A stretch of DNA of 64,000 bases from positions 27,786,991-27,850,990 of the forward strand of contig JBCFYV010011135.1 in NCBI GenBank assembly GCA_039000515.1, written 5' to 3'. The position numbers were made by a program, and so were the translations under genes. The stretch's first letter is position 1, and each line of letters begins with the position of its first letter. This document shows, piece by piece, positions 1 to 11,062 of this stretch. The stretch comes from Timema cristinae. Lineage: Eukaryota > Arthropoda > Insecta > Phasmatodea > Timematidae. A model generated the notes under the pieces. It was not told where the DNA came from and made no database searches. It saw only the letters and a list, made by a program, of their open reading frames with translations.

Positions 1-330
1 ATTAAAAAAAGTTGGAAGCAAATGTTTATCTAAAATAGGAAACAAGATAAAGGTAATTATTATAAGCAAGTCAATGTTTTCAAGGAGCAAATAATATAGT
101 GAGTATGTAAACTCGTCAGAGGAAGAGGGAAAGGTTATCAGCCCCATAGATAAGAGCCTTCTCAGGGTGAACTTCTAATTTTCTTCTCTCTCTTTCTACT
201 TACTACGATTGATTCTAAGTGTGATAGTGCTTAGACTGCTTAAGTGCGTCAAGTTAAGATGCAGCCTGCTTCGAAAAATAGATTTGAAATCTCCGAATAG
301 GCAACATTGTTAATGAAAACTTAAATACAA
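1..330 (+). repeat. Dispersed repeat Rep-Y, copy cut by window start
   Basis: The sequence matches, by eye, five other copies in the window (7680-8250 on the same strand; 10146-10735, 20196-20755 and 24187-24530 inverted; 26480-26966 on the same strand). Shared landmarks are GTCAGAGGAAGAGGGAAAGG, a CTCAGGGTGAACTTC block and the run TGCTTAGACTGCTTAAGTGC. No coding potential or terminal inverted repeat is visible, so the class is unknown; a non-autonomous transposon is the simplest reading. Confidence 0.75.
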
Positions 331-396
331 ATACATATATTAATTACTGAAATTATTGATCACCATACAGATTTTTTTTCCTGCCATAAAAAAAGT

Positions 397-681
397 GTGT
401 ATTAATCGCACTTTTTTTGCCTGCAACTACATGCACAATCAAACAATCAATCAATCGCGTTTGTTTTGCTTGCGACTACATGCACAATCGAACGATCAAT
501 CAATCGCGTTTGTTTTGCTTGCGACTACATGTACAATCGAACGATCATTCAATCGCGTTTGCTTTGCCTGCAACTACATGCACAATTAAACAATCATCCA
601 ATCGAACTTTTTTTTTCCTGCGACTACATGCACAATCTAACGATCATTCAATCGCGTTTGCTTTGCCTGCAACTACATGCA
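397..681 (+). repeat. 49-bp minisatellite (Sat49), left part
   Basis: About six tandem units of 49 bp built around CTACATGCACAATCGAACGA and CAATCGCGTTTG. Open frames across it (356-845) are by-products of the periodic sequence, not genes. The array resumes at 1311 after the inserted element at 682-1310. Confidence 0.9.
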
Positions 682-1310
682 CAGAGCCCTGCGTTTGTGG
701 AGATCGCGATAATTCGCGAATGTTAGATATGGCATTTTTTCTTTCAGATGTTCACATTTCAGGTTACCCTGATTGCAAATATATGCTCAAAATTGTCGCA
801 ATAATTCGCGAAATCAAAGTTTTAGCGCGATATTCGCGATTTTAAACGATGTCCGCGATAAACCCGATTTAGTCGCGATTTTCGGCATTCGCGCTAATAT
901 TTCGGGATATTGAAAAATACATTTTTGTGTAATATTTTGTCTTTGTGACTTGTACATACTTTTCCCGGACCAGCTGCCACTAAATCTTACTTTTTTAATA
1001 AGTTGACAGCACATTTTTTTGCGGACTAGTGTTTTTTTACCGTTTTGTCCAAACAAAATGTAATTTTTGGTTTTCACTTCAATATGTTTAGTTTACATGT
1101 TTCAAACATTGTCCTGGAAGTCTAGTTTGAACCCAACAAAGTCACCCTAATCACGAAAGTTTGGTAAAAACAACTTTTTAACGCTTTTGTCTTAATTCGA
1201 TAATTTCGTCGCAAAAATAGGATTTTTGTAATTCAACGCTTATTTACCACTTTTGGGAAACTTAAAAACGAAATTGGGTTTTTTTTATTCACCATAAAAG
1301 CAGGGCTCTG
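682..1310. mobile_element. Non-autonomous hAT-type DNA transposon inside Sat49
   Basis: A 629-bp block interrupts the minisatellite. Its ends are an 11-bp perfect inverted repeat, CAGAGCCCTGC and GCAGGGCTCTG, with imperfect similarity continuing inward. It is flanked by the 8-bp duplication TACATGCA (674-681 and 1311-1318), which is part of the satellite unit. An 8-bp duplication with CAGAG ends is the hallmark of the hAT superfamily. No transposase is encoded. The left part carries repeated TCGCGA-like words (about 703-890), possibly subterminal transposase-binding repeats; that role is inference. Confidence 0.85.
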
Positions 1311-1735
1311 TACATGCACAATCGAACGATCATTCAATCGCGTTTGTTTTGCTTGCGACTACATGCACAATCAAACGATCATCCAATCGCACTTGTTTTG
1401 CCTGCGACTACATGCACAATCGAATGATCATCCAATCACGTTTGCTTTGACTGCAGCTACATGACCAACGAACGATCATCCAATCGCGTTTGCTTTGCCT
1501 ACAACTACATGCACAATCGAACGATCATCCAATTGCGTTTGCTTTGCCTGCGACTACATGCACAATCGAATGATCATCCAATCGCGTTTGCTTTGCTTGC
1601 GACTACATGCACAATCGAATGATCATCCAATCGCGTTTGCTTTGCTTGCGACTACATGCAAAATCAAGAGATCAATCAATCGCGCTTGTTTTGCCTGCAA
1701 CTACATGCACAATCGAACGATCAATCGATACTCTT
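1311..1735 (+). repeat. 49-bp minisatellite (Sat49), right part
   Basis: About nine further 49-bp units, identical in type to 397-681. The first unit is completed by joining it across the hAT-type insertion. Variation is mainly GAACGATCATCC versus GAATGATCATCC and CTTGCGAC versus CCTGCAAC. Frames such as 1495-1812 are periodicity artefacts. Confidence 0.9.
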
Positions 1736-2437
1736 CGGGGAATGAACGCATGTCTTCGTTTTACAATGCTCGCAAATATATTATGTGGGTTTTTCATACT
1801 GAGCGTTCATAGAAGAAAAGTTATTGTAAACAAGATTTTATTTAACTAGTTATTAATAAATCTGAGCAACGGCCTAAGATACACGATTATTACTCACTTT
1901 CAAATACGATTAGTTATGATATTAAATTTTGTATAATTTCATAAGTTACATAAGTTACCAACCTTTATTTTTTATGTTAGACAATCTGTGTTTATGAAGG
2001 TTCCTTTACTAATTAACTTTTATAAGAACATGTTTATTTATTTGGTTATTGTAAATTCAAAAGTTTGTAAGATTTTTTTTATACACTGTACTTTGTTTTT
2101 GTTCATTTTTCAATTCTACTCTAAAAACTTTCTGTATTTGAAACTACTTTGTTTCGTCTTTGATATTTTATTGTTTATATTGCATTTGTAAAGATTGAAA
2201 AAAACAACTAAAGTTTATTACTAGAATTTTGTTGTTGTAAATATGTATCCTGTTGTAGATACCTATACAGTGAAAAGTTAAACATTAGTTTATATAAAGT
2301 TTTATCAACAACTGTAATTTATAAAGTCTTGCCCCCCACACCACCCCCCATTGGATAAATTTCTGCGGATGCCCATACCTAATCTCTGGCACTAAGATAT
2401 CGAAAAATAATTAACACACTTACAAAAGTACGAAAAC
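1736..2437. other. Unassigned AT-rich DNA
   Basis: Very AT-rich, with poly-T stretches. The short open frame at 1988-2191 is dominated by Phe, Leu and Tyr, as expected from T-rich sequence. No repeat copy or gene recognised. Confidence 0.6.
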
Positions 2438-2770
2438 CTATCCCTACCTAGAGCTAGTTCTATCCAGTCCACTTCATTACACCCTATCCCTATCTTGAGA
2501 TAGTTCTATCCAGTCCACCTCACTACACCCTATCCCTATCTTGAACTAGATATGTATCCAGTCCACCTCACTACACCCGATCCCTATCTTGAACTAGATA
2601 TGTATCCAGTCCACCTCACTACACCCTATCCTTATCTTGAACTAGATATGTATCCAGTCCACCTCATCACACCTTACCTCTATCTTGAGCTAGTTCACCA
2701 GTCCACCTCATTACACACTATCCCTATCTTGAGCTAGGTCTATCCAGTTCACCTCACAACACCCTCTCTC
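2438..2770 (-). repeat. 46-bp minisatellite Sat46a, inverted orientation
   Basis: About seven units with the landmarks TATCCAGTCCACCTCA and CCCTATCCCTATCTTGA. This is the reverse complement of the arrays at 11341-12206 and 58165-58640, so the same minisatellite exists at three loci in both orientations. Confidence 0.9.
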
Positions 2771-2850
2771 TTCTACACCCCTCCTACCTGTCAGATACCA
2801 CCCTTCCAACCAAGGATGCCCTTTTTTCCCATTTATTCGAGGTATTAAAA

Positions 2851-3105
2851 GTGCACTTTCTGAACCAACCGATTATATCAGTAACACGAGAATTTCTATG
2901 AGCTAGAGCGAAAGGTCATACCCATTTTGCCGGTAAGGGGGGGGTTCCTTCACACGCCACAATCGACTTAGGACCTTCCTCTCCAAAAGGAATTTGTGCT
3001 ATATTTTTATCGGTCAAGAAAAATCCTCAGCCTCAGATGGGTTTGAACCCACGAATATCTATTCACTGGGCGAATACTTTACCACGAGATCAACTAGGTC
3101 GACTG
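2851..3105 (-). mobile_element. SINE-C, inverted copy
   Basis: Matches 25842-26235 from GTGCACTTTCTGAA to the tRNA-like end. On the minus strand the head carries a B-box-like CGTGGGTTCAAACCC and an A-box-like region next to it, so this is probably a tRNA-derived SINE of about 260 bp. It abuts Rep-X. Confidence 0.6.
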
Positions 3106-3140
3106 ATGCCCAATAGTGTGTAATTTGAGAGTGTGACTCA

Positions 3141-3568
3141 CACGCCAATCAACTCTGTGACACAGTCGGCTAGAAATAGTAAATTTACACCAACACTATT
3201 GCACGTGGATCATTTCTGATTAAACATTAATGGAGATAAAGAGTTAATAGAAGTTCCTAATACTGAACATTGTTCAAATATTAAACGATATTTGGATAAA
3301 AACTGCATTGAAAAGGCCGTTTTTTGACCATTTTAGAATGTCTTCACAGATAAGCACTGTGCACAAATCTTCATTCTGTCATAACAGGGACATACTGTAG
3401 TTATTAACAAGAAACTTTGTCGCTTTGTCCCCCATCGTCACCGCGGGAAATGTCGAGTAATCATTCAAATACGAATGTACTGCACACATTTCTTGTCTTT
3501 TCCTTTTCCTTTTACTCCCAAACCTCGCGCGAGCCGGGAGATGAGTTGGGTTGGGTCTGATATGAGCT
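3141..3568 (-). repeat. Dispersed repeat Rep-X, inverted copy
   Basis: A full-length-looking copy of about 430 bp, from CACGCCAATCAACTCTGTGA to the GC-rich CTCGCGCGAGCCGGGAGAT end. Other copies are at 6311-6725, 15436-15702, 26967-27345 and 56640-57380 (interrupted). Frames in it (3379-3689) recur inverted in other copies and show no domain. Class unknown. Confidence 0.75.
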
Positions 3569-4224
3569 CCATGACGAACGCTCCTATATGTGGAATATGG
3601 AATATGCACCACGGTCGTCGTGCGTCATTCCTCTTATTGACACGATGATTCACGAGCAGTGTGACCTTGACTGACAAGTGACGGATCAAGTCCCAAGGTC
3701 AAGCTCATGGACTTTTAAAAACCCTTTTAGAACCTTGTACAATATTTATACAAAACTTGACAAATTACCACTTTAGTTTAAAATTGTAGAAAACATTAAT
3801 TATATGTATCAAGGTTGATACTTTTTTTGTTGTAAGTTTGTAAATAATTCTTTGGACGTGTTTTCCAGCAAAAAAAAAAGTACGTTTACAGTTACACAAA
3901 ACTAGCTAAGCTACAGTCCAATTTTCAAAGGAAGAATATTTTTATTTTTTATTTTCACAGTTTATCCTCTACACAACTTGACTATACACACATGAAATAA
4001 TTAATATTATGTGTTAGAGATAATATTAATAATAATGGTATACCTGGTCTACTTAATCTGTAGTTAGGTAGTGGAGGTATATTATCCAGTACTGATGTAC
4101 TGTACGTACTAATGTACTAATCGTAGATTCTTTCCTTGGAGGTTCTTTACATGTCCAGATGAGTATGAGGGTGATAGTGTTATTTTTAGGGCACAAATGA
4201 TCACAAATAGAGGATAAACGGCCG
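3569..4224. other. Unassigned AT-rich DNA
   Basis: No gene or named repeat recognised. There are poly-T and poly-A runs. Its right end leads into GGGCTAGCTTGAGCTACGG, a phrase also present, inverted, inside the element at 54773-54982. Confidence 0.5.
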
Positions 4225-4612
4225 GAAATGTGGTGGGCTAGCTTGAGCTACGGACTTTGACGGACTCCATTTTATGAAAGAGTTATATAATTAACACTCG
4301 CTTTGCAGTGAGTTTTCTTTACAAGTGGATGTAAACGAACGTAATTCCAGAGCAGTTTTTTGATAGGTCTTACCGTTTAGCCACAAGAGACCTCCAAAGA
4401 AAGGTCCGTACTGACTTAAAGATTGCTCCAACATTTTGCATTTTTTTTCGGGGGTTAAAAATTAGAATTTTTGATTTTTTGGAATTTTTACGTCGGTTAC
4501 AGGCTAGAAGCTATAAGTTTGCCAAATTTAAAGTTTCTAGCTCATCTGCAAGTGGTTAAACATTAATGTCAGTGAGTGAGTCAGCCATGTGGCTTTATAG
4601 TATAGTGATAAT
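4225..4612 (+). repeat. Dispersed repeat Rep-W
   Basis: Matches 42828-43105 in inverse. Landmarks are AGCCACAAGAGACCTCCAAA, CAGGCTAGAAGCTATAAGTT and GTCAGTGAGTGAGTCAGCCA followed by GTGGCTTTATAGTA. No coding content; class unknown, possibly the end of a larger transposon. Confidence 0.6.
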
Positions 4613-5072
4613 AATAATAATAATTTTATCTTTAGTAGAAAAGTTATCCTTCTACGCCCTTGGGACAAAGTACTACAACAGTAACGTATACTTGTTCATC
4701 CGGGTGTGAAAATCTTTGTTGAAACAAAGGTTGCCGTAATTATAACCGCAACCAGAACAGGACATGAAACTTTTGTTTTTAAACTTACACAAGTTTTTTT
4801 TTTTTTAATATTCTGATCGCGTCATTAATATTTACGAACTTGGATAACATCGCAAATACGATACGCTTCAAGAGCGAAACTAGTATAAATTCTAAGAACT
4901 ATAAAACTTCAAAAAGAGTTTTAGTTGTTTCTCGTCTTTTGGAACAAAGGCGTAAATGAAATTTTTGGACACGCGCGGATACGATGACCAAATGACCTGT
5001 GGAAACATTCCGCGAGTTAGTTTTAGTTAAGTCAGACTTCTCTATACAATTATTATTATTATTATTATTATT

Positions 5073-5103
<31 letters not shown>

Positions 5104-5181
5104 CGTTTTCCTTTAAGTTTCTCTTATTCTTCCTTTCTCTAACTATATTAACAAATCTTTATACCTATATACCTACTACCA
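4613..5181. other. Unassigned DNA with an (ATT)n/(AAT)n hairpin
   Basis: Mostly featureless AT-rich sequence. At about 5050-5102 an ATT tract runs directly into an AAT tract, a near-perfect inverted repeat able to form a long hairpin. Confidence 0.6.
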
Positions 5182-5433
5182 CTTCGGTGGCCACATGGTT
5201 TAAGGCGCTACTCTCGTGGTAGACTAGACTGACGATGACAGGGAGATCGAAGTTTAGAATCTCAGTCGAGTCTATTGAGGATACTCCCCCCCCCCCCTAA
5301 ACAGTTTTTCACTCTCCTTCCACACAAATGCGGGTTCACTTCCTCTATATTCAATCTTCTTTATTCTTAGCCCATTAGTGTAATCAGTACTTAAACCGTA
5401 TAAAACCGAACGAGTAGTAAGACGCGGTGCTAA
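5182..5433 (+). mobile_element. SINE-A2, full-length
   Basis: The tRNA-like head begins CTTCGGTGGCCACATGGTTT (A box) with a degenerate B box, AAGTTTAGAATCTC. The body contains AAATGCGGGTTCACTTCCTC and the tail ends in the SINE-A/B common sequence, here AGTAGTAAGACGCGGTGCTAA. A C13 run sits where other copies have a short C/G stretch. Confidence 0.85.
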
Positions 5434-6310
5434 CTAACAAAATATGTCTGCTTTAAAAAAAATACTGCTTTTTATTGATAAATTTTTCCTCTTGTTTCTG
5501 ACAAGTAAATAATTATTTTAATCCTGTTTTTTATATAAATATTAATACAAGTATGATTGTTTCAGAAAATTACCGGATTTATTATAATAAGACCTGATTG
5601 GATATGTATATCAGTTTTATAATGTAATGTATTATGTGACAGTAATTGGATTTTAGGACACACTAGGACACACAATCACGTTAGGCCTTCTCTATTTTTT
5701 TTTTAACTCAAAAGGGAAAAGCCTTTCTCTCATGGTAATATTTGAATGTTGTTAAATAATGATAGAGGTATTTTGATTGTATTTTGATTGTACTTTTATA
5801 TTAATTTTGATAGTGTTGAAACCATAAAATTAATAAAGCCATATATATTTTTTCTTCATAAAATTTTGGAGGGGATTTGAACCGCCTCCCCCTCCGCCCC
5901 CCTCCTCCGACATCGGCCTTGCCCCTTTGATGTTCATTATTATTTTGGTTACATAAGGAATTCGACCCGACTCTGGTTATCAGAGATATGTTTTCATGCA
6001 TGTAAGATATTTTATCAATTTATTTTCCCAGCCTTTAAAGAGTACAAGATTAGAAACCGTGAGAACACTTTCAATGTTTGGATTTCATTACCAAGTCATG
6101 AAAGTAAAATAACGCTGGTGATATCTGTATACTCTGGTACAATCAATTACAGTATCTATTTCATTTAAAAAAAAATCTTTGCATGTGGCATTATATAAGA
6201 TAAGATTTGAATATTTTTTTTAAGGATGTACAGATTTATTTAAGATGAGAACATTCAAAGAACATAGATTGCAATTGGTATGTTGAAGAGTTATTGAGAG
6301 CGACCGTCAT
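5434..6310. other. Unassigned AT-rich DNA with a Rep-T fragment
   Basis: About 5815-5890 is the reverse complement of the stretch around 34215-34280 (AAAGCCATATATATTTT next to a C/G-rich GATTTGAACC). The rest is AT-rich and unassigned. Confidence 0.5.
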
Positions 6311-6725
6311 ATCAGGCCCAACTCAGCTCGCGCGAGGTTTGGGAGTAAAAGGGAAAGGAAAAGACAAGAAATGTGTGCAGTACATTCGTATTTGAATGAT
6401 TACTCGACATTTCCCGCGGTGACGATGGGGGACAAAGCGACAAAGTTTCTTGTTAATAACTACAGTATGTCTCTGTTATGACAGAATGAAGATTTGTGCA
6501 CAGTGCTTATCTGTGAAGACATTCTTAAAATGGTCAAAAAATGACCTTTTCAATACAGTTTTTATCCAAATATCATTTATATTTCAACAATGTTCAGTAT
6601 TAGGAACTTCTATTAACTCTTTATCTCCATTTATGTTTAATCAAAAATGATCCACGTGCAATAGTGCTGTTGTAAATTTACTATTTCTAGCCGACTCTGT
6701 CACAGATTTTATTGACATGTGATGC
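6311..6725 (+). repeat. Dispersed repeat Rep-X
   Basis: Direct-orientation copy, with GCTCGCGCGAGGTTTGGGAG near the start, CCCGCGGTGACGATGGGGGA, TAACTACAGTATGTC and ATGATCCACGTGCAATAGTG. The frame at 6450-6650 lies within it and is not supported as a gene. Confidence 0.75.
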
Positions 6726-7390
6726 AAGCTCTTAATTCAGATGTTAACATCTTACTTGTATCCAAAGAATGTAAAACGCATAATAAACAAAACTATAATT
6801 GAACTGAGTGTTCTCTCTTTACCTTACATGACGAAATTAAAATTTAGGGTGCTTGAAAACAAGGTGTTTAGGAAAAGACTTGCTTCAAAAATGGATGGCG
6901 ATCATGGAGAATAGAGGAGGCTACATAATGAGGTGTTACGTACCCAGAATAGTCAATAATTAATTCTAGGGATATATGTGAGTAAATATTTTTCACTTTG
7001 AGTAGTACAGAACATTAGTTGTACAAGGTATATTTCAAGATGAAGTTCTGTAATATATCCATGCTTTAACATTAAATAAGTACAAGCATGATTTGTTTAA
7101 GAATTTTTTTTTTGTGATCAAATTTTAATCCCACAAATTCGGATTTTTAATTGATATGTTACTTTTTTTTTTTTGTGAACAGAGATAATGAAATACTAAG
7201 AGGCTCAATTTTCTTTGAAATAATATCTAAGAATTGAATAAAATTATTTAAAATAGGAATTTTATAGGAAAAGATCGAAAATTCCAAGTACTCAAATTTT
7301 TCGAAATTTGTAAAATCTTCAAGTTTTTTTTAGCACCTGTGTACTAGTTGTACTAATTAAATTATAGAAGAGAAAGGATAATTTAAGGGA
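6726..7390. other. Unassigned AT-rich DNA
   Basis: No gene or recognisable repeat seen. Confidence 0.5.
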
Positions 7391-7537
7391 AATGTACCAG
7401 AATTTGTATGGAGGTAGAGTGAAAAAACCACCCTAAGTAGACCTAACGAGGATTGGAGCTCTAATAATCCCATCATCGGCAATTTATCTTAGTTCGTGAG
7501 TGACACCCTAGACTACGCGGCCACTGAAGCAGGTTTC
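7391..7537 (-). mobile_element. SINE-A2 fragment, degenerate
   Basis: The minus-strand head is recognisable from CGCGGCCACTGAAGCAGG (inverse of the A box) and CCCATCATCGGCA. The 3' half of the SINE is missing or unrecognisable. Confidence 0.6.
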
Positions 7538-7679
7538 GCATAAGCCTATAATATACAAATATTAACATACCTGGTCCACAGCAGACCTCGATGTTAGTGA
7601 CACATTCAACCACCGAGCGTTGTAGTCGACACACGAAATAAGATAGCTGTAAACGCTTTGTATTAAAGACATGTGACGT

Positions 7680-8250
7680 CACGTCCGGTCAAGATAGGAT
7701 TTCCCATGTTAGTGAATTTACGTTTCCTTCAGGGTTTTTTAAAGACATAACGTTGAAACAAAAACCATACATTCTTAAAACAATTCTAAAAATAGTCCTA
7801 CATGTCACAAAATTATTATTTTTATCTTGAAAGAGTATTTTTGTAAACGTATTTTTTATAAATCCTCTCTAACTTAAACTATTTGTCTTGGTCACGAAAA
7901 GGTCCTGTAAGGAATCTTCCTGCCAGGATGTAGATTAAAAAAGTCCATGATTGTAAATGTCTAACTAGAATAGGAAACAAGAAAAAGGTAAAATTAAAAA
8001 TCTAGTCAATATTTTCAAGGCGCAAATATTAAAGTGACTGTGTAAATTCGTCAGAGGAAGAGGGAAAGTGTTATCAGCATATAGACAAGAGCTTTCTCAG
8101 GGTAAACTTCACATTTCTTCCCTCTCTTTCTATTTCGTATGTTGACGTCTATGTTTGATAGTACTTAGACTGCTTAGAGTGCTTCAAGTTAAAATGCAAC
8201 CCGCTTCGCATAATAGTCTCGAAATCTCCAAGTAAGCAACGTCGTTAACT
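7680..8250 (+). repeat. Dispersed repeat Rep-Y, longest copy
   Basis: About 570 bp, collinear with the copies at 10146-10735 and 20196-20755. Landmarks are CTTCCTGCCAGGATGTAGAT, TGTCTAACTAGAATAGGAAA and TCAGAGGAAGAGGGAAAG. No coding frame is conserved between copies. Confidence 0.8.
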
Positions 8251-8439
8251 TATTGTTTATTTAATTTTTCAGAAAATAAATACAGAAAATGTTCCATTTC
8301 TAATCTCTGGTCGTATCGCAAGATAGAGTTTACCAAAACACAGAGACAGAGCAGATGGTGTGTGGCTGCGTCATCAAGCCCATACATTCCCACGGACCAA
8401 AGAGTATTTAGAGGACAAGTTAGGTAGTTCCAGGCGGGG

Positions 8440-8605
8440 TGGGAAGGGGAGCGGCAGAGCAGTCGCCATGGCAACCGGCAACTCTTGACCACGTGGGACA
8501 ACCACGCCATATCGACGTCACGTGCCACGCATCGCGTGCGAGTACCCTTGACCTTGAATCCCCACCACCAATAGTCACCTCTCCACGCGATCTCGCATGC
8601 AAATC
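8440..8605. promoter_or_regulatory. GC-rich patch with clustered factor motifs
   Basis: In an otherwise AT-rich region this about 165-bp stretch is GC- and CpG-rich. It holds a near-palindromic X-box-like GTCGCCATGGCAAC (8462-8475), an E box CACGTG, an overlapping CRE/E box GACGTCACGTG near 8514, and a perfect POU octamer ATGCAAAT near 8597. It could be a cis-regulatory element or promoter, but no adjoining exon is visible; motif presence alone is weak proof. Confidence 0.35.
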
Positions 8606-8663
8606 AAGCTACATGGCTCTCAAGAGTGGTTTTTTTTAACACCACGTTCGAGTTATATTTACT

Positions 8664-8850
8664 AATTATGTTAATGATTTTAGGGATTAGGAAGGTTATA
8701 GTTAGAGAAAGTAATACCACATTTACATGGAGGGATAGTGGAAAACTGTTTAAAAAAACAACAAAAACACCCGACTCAAGATTCAAACCTCGATCCCCAA
8801 CTTTTAACACTATGGAATTAATCGAGCCGCGTCGGGCGTCTATTGAAACA
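8664..8850 (-). mobile_element. SINE-A, degenerate inverted copy
   Basis: Contains inverse-SINE phrases GGGATTAGGAAGGTTATAGT, CCGACTCAAGATTCAAACC and CTCGATCCCC (inverse B box). The head is strongly diverged. The frame at 8626-8874 runs through it and is not a gene. Confidence 0.6.
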
Positions 8851-9267
8851 CCACGGATTAATTCCCTGATATAATAAAGCTGTGACGATGTTTAGGTTGT
8901 CTATAGCTCCGTGGTCGAGCACTAATTAAATCGGTATATTAATAAAATTAAAGAAAGAGAAATGTTTATGGCTGTTCACACACGGTTTATTTAAATGACA
9001 TCTGCTAATTACTTATACATGCTCCAATTAAATGCTTTATATCAATGCACACATGTGATATTAATGAAAGTTATTTTATACTGTGATTGCCAGTGTGTGG
9101 GCGGAGGTGCGTGGATTGTGCGTGTGGCTGTGTCTGGAGACTGTGGGCGGGTGCTTAAACATACGCACAAGCTGCTTATATATGACATACCCCTTGCATC
9201 TTTCTCCCCTCGTCAACAGTGTAAAAACTAACTAATAGAAAGTGTCCTGGCGACAGGTGTTATGAAG
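8851..9267. other. Unassigned DNA with possible TATA promoter-like stretch
   Basis: A GT-rich segment near 9085-9160 holds a GC box (GGGCGGG near 9145), followed by CTTATATATGACA near 9175 and a pyrimidine-rich block. The arrangement resembles a core promoter but no transcript can be shown. Confidence 0.3.
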
Positions 9268-9489
9268 GCTACAGTAGCCCCATGGCTTCTTTGGTGCTGA
9301 CTGACAGCTTTGAAAAGCTACCAGACCAGATTATGTATCCCTACGCTGAACCAAATGATCTGCAAAAACATGTGTTTAACAGCTGTCACATCTGACGGTC
9401 AAAATTTATGTTTATAACTAAATATTAACTGTCAGAAGTCAGCTGTGATCTGTCAGTCAGCACCAAAGAAGCCATGGGGCTACTGTAGC
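9268..9489. mobile_element. MITE-Q with 39-bp perfect inverted ends
   Basis: A 222-bp element whose first 39 bases (9268-9306, beginning GCTACAGTAGCCCCATGGCT) are exactly the reverse complement of its last 39 (9451-9489). The unique centre holds ATTATGTATCCCTACGCTGA. A partial copy lies inverted at 25185-25371. No clear target duplication, so the superfamily is undetermined. Confidence 0.8.
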
Positions 9490-10145
9490 TTCCTATTGGT
9501 ACAGGGAATTGGCGTCTTTGCCAAATAGTGCGTAGTTGTTCCTTTAACAGGAAGAATGGTATAAAAAATATATTTTACAGGTAAAATTCTTTTCACATTA
9601 TTTCTGAGAAGCGCGTGTTTCTTCATGGATGAATCATAAAAAGATACTCTACATATGTTACTTTAAAGAAAAATTACCTTCATCCATGACTTTTTATATA
9701 TTTTAGATTGATCCAAGACAATATCATTACAAACTCATCAACTATCTAGTCTACTATGAGAGTAGTGCTTTAGATTATACCACGTGACCACCGAAACGGA
9801 TGAGTGATTCTTTATATAATGAGCTGCTCTAAAGAAAACTTACCGATATTCCAATTTTAGACGATTTTTTATTAGTATTTTGTTAGGAGGAACCTTCTAA
9901 AATCGGCTTAGATGATCGATGTTCTTAAACTTTTTACGATTAAAGACGACCCCCCCGATAGATTTTTTTCAATATGTCCCCATATCCCTTTTGCCTAATT
10001 GTCAAAAACATCATCACCGGTCCTAATTGGTACTAGTATTGACTTCATAATAAGTCAAACGTTTCTTTTTACTGAACTGAAATGAAATCAACTGCCTCAA
10101 TCCGTGATGTTTGCGGAAATAGTCCATTTATAAACTAACGGCCAC
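9490..10145. other. Unassigned DNA with a SINE-A2 head fragment
   Basis: About 9735-9800 resembles an inverted SINE-A2 head (TAGTCTACTATGAGAGTAGT, then CCACGTGACCACCGAA). Nothing else recognised. Confidence 0.5.
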
Positions 10146-10735
10146 TTTCTTTCAACGAAGTTGCCTACTTGGATAGTTCGAAGCTATTTCGCGAAAGCGT
10201 AACATCCCAACTTGACCCACATAAGCAGTCTAAGCACTATCACACTTAGACGCCAAAGTATAAAATAGAAAGAGAGGGAAGAAAATGTGAAGTTCACCCT
10301 GAGAGGGCTCTTGTCTATATGCTGATAATCCTTTCCCTCTTCCTTTGACGAGTTTACACACTCACTTTAATATTTGCTCTTTGAAAACATTGACTGGTTT
10401 TTTAATTTTACCTTTTTCTTGTTTCCTATTCTAGATAGACATTTGCTACCAAGGACTTTTTTAAATCTATATCCTGGCAGGAAGACTCCTACAGGACATT
10501 TTCGTGACCAAGACAAACAGCCCGAGGCGTAGAGGATTTATAAAAAAAATACGTTTACAAAAAAACTATTTCAAGATAAAAATTATAATTGTTTAGCGAT
10601 GTAGGACTATTTTTAAAATTATTTAAGAATTTATGGTTTATGTCTAAACGTTATATCTTGAAAACTCGCCGAGTAAAACGTAAATTTATCAACATGGGCA
10701 ATCCCATTTTGACCGACCGTGACGTCACAGACCAC
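10146..10735 (-). repeat. Dispersed repeat Rep-Y, inverted copy
   Basis: Collinear in inverse with 7680-8250, including ATCCTGGCAGGAAGACTCCT and TTTCCTATTCTAGATAGACA. The end near 10735 (GACCGTGACGTCAC) also corresponds to the start of the 7680 copy. The frame at 10589-11008 crosses from this repeat into the next SINE and is spurious. Confidence 0.8.
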
Positions 10736-10774
10736 GTCCTTAAATCATCCAAAGATCCAGTACCATACCCACAA

Positions 10775-11062
10775 TATTTAGTTCCCATGGCCCTTGGAGT
10801 ATGGATACACCGGTTAAAAGGCCCTGATCTAAGGTATCATCACTCTTGCAATGGACTAGATGACGGGGAGATCAAAAGTTCGAATCTCGGTCGGGTATAC
10901 CGAGTGCGGTTTCTCCTTAATAGTTCCCCCCCCCCCTTCTCTTTACATTCAAATGTGGTTACATCACCTTTTTATTCAACCTTACACATCACCAACACAC
11001 AAGCTTGATTAGTATATATAAGCATACAACCCGAACGGTCAGTAATACGAGGTGATAAGAAA
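10775..11062 (+). mobile_element. SINE-A2, diverged copy
   Basis: B-box region GTTCGAATCTCGGTCGGG is well kept and the head is diverged. A C-run follows, then a body with CAAATGTGGTTACATCACC and a tail AACCCGAACGGTCAGTAATA close to the common SINE tail. Confidence 0.7.

Noticed and set aside
397..1735. Long open frames across the 49-bp array
   Set aside because: All frames are opened by the repeated unit; the peptides are repeats of the unit and are cut by an inserted transposon.
10589..11008. Frame of 139 residues
   Set aside because: It runs from Rep-Y into a SINE; it is not conserved in other copies of either repeat.
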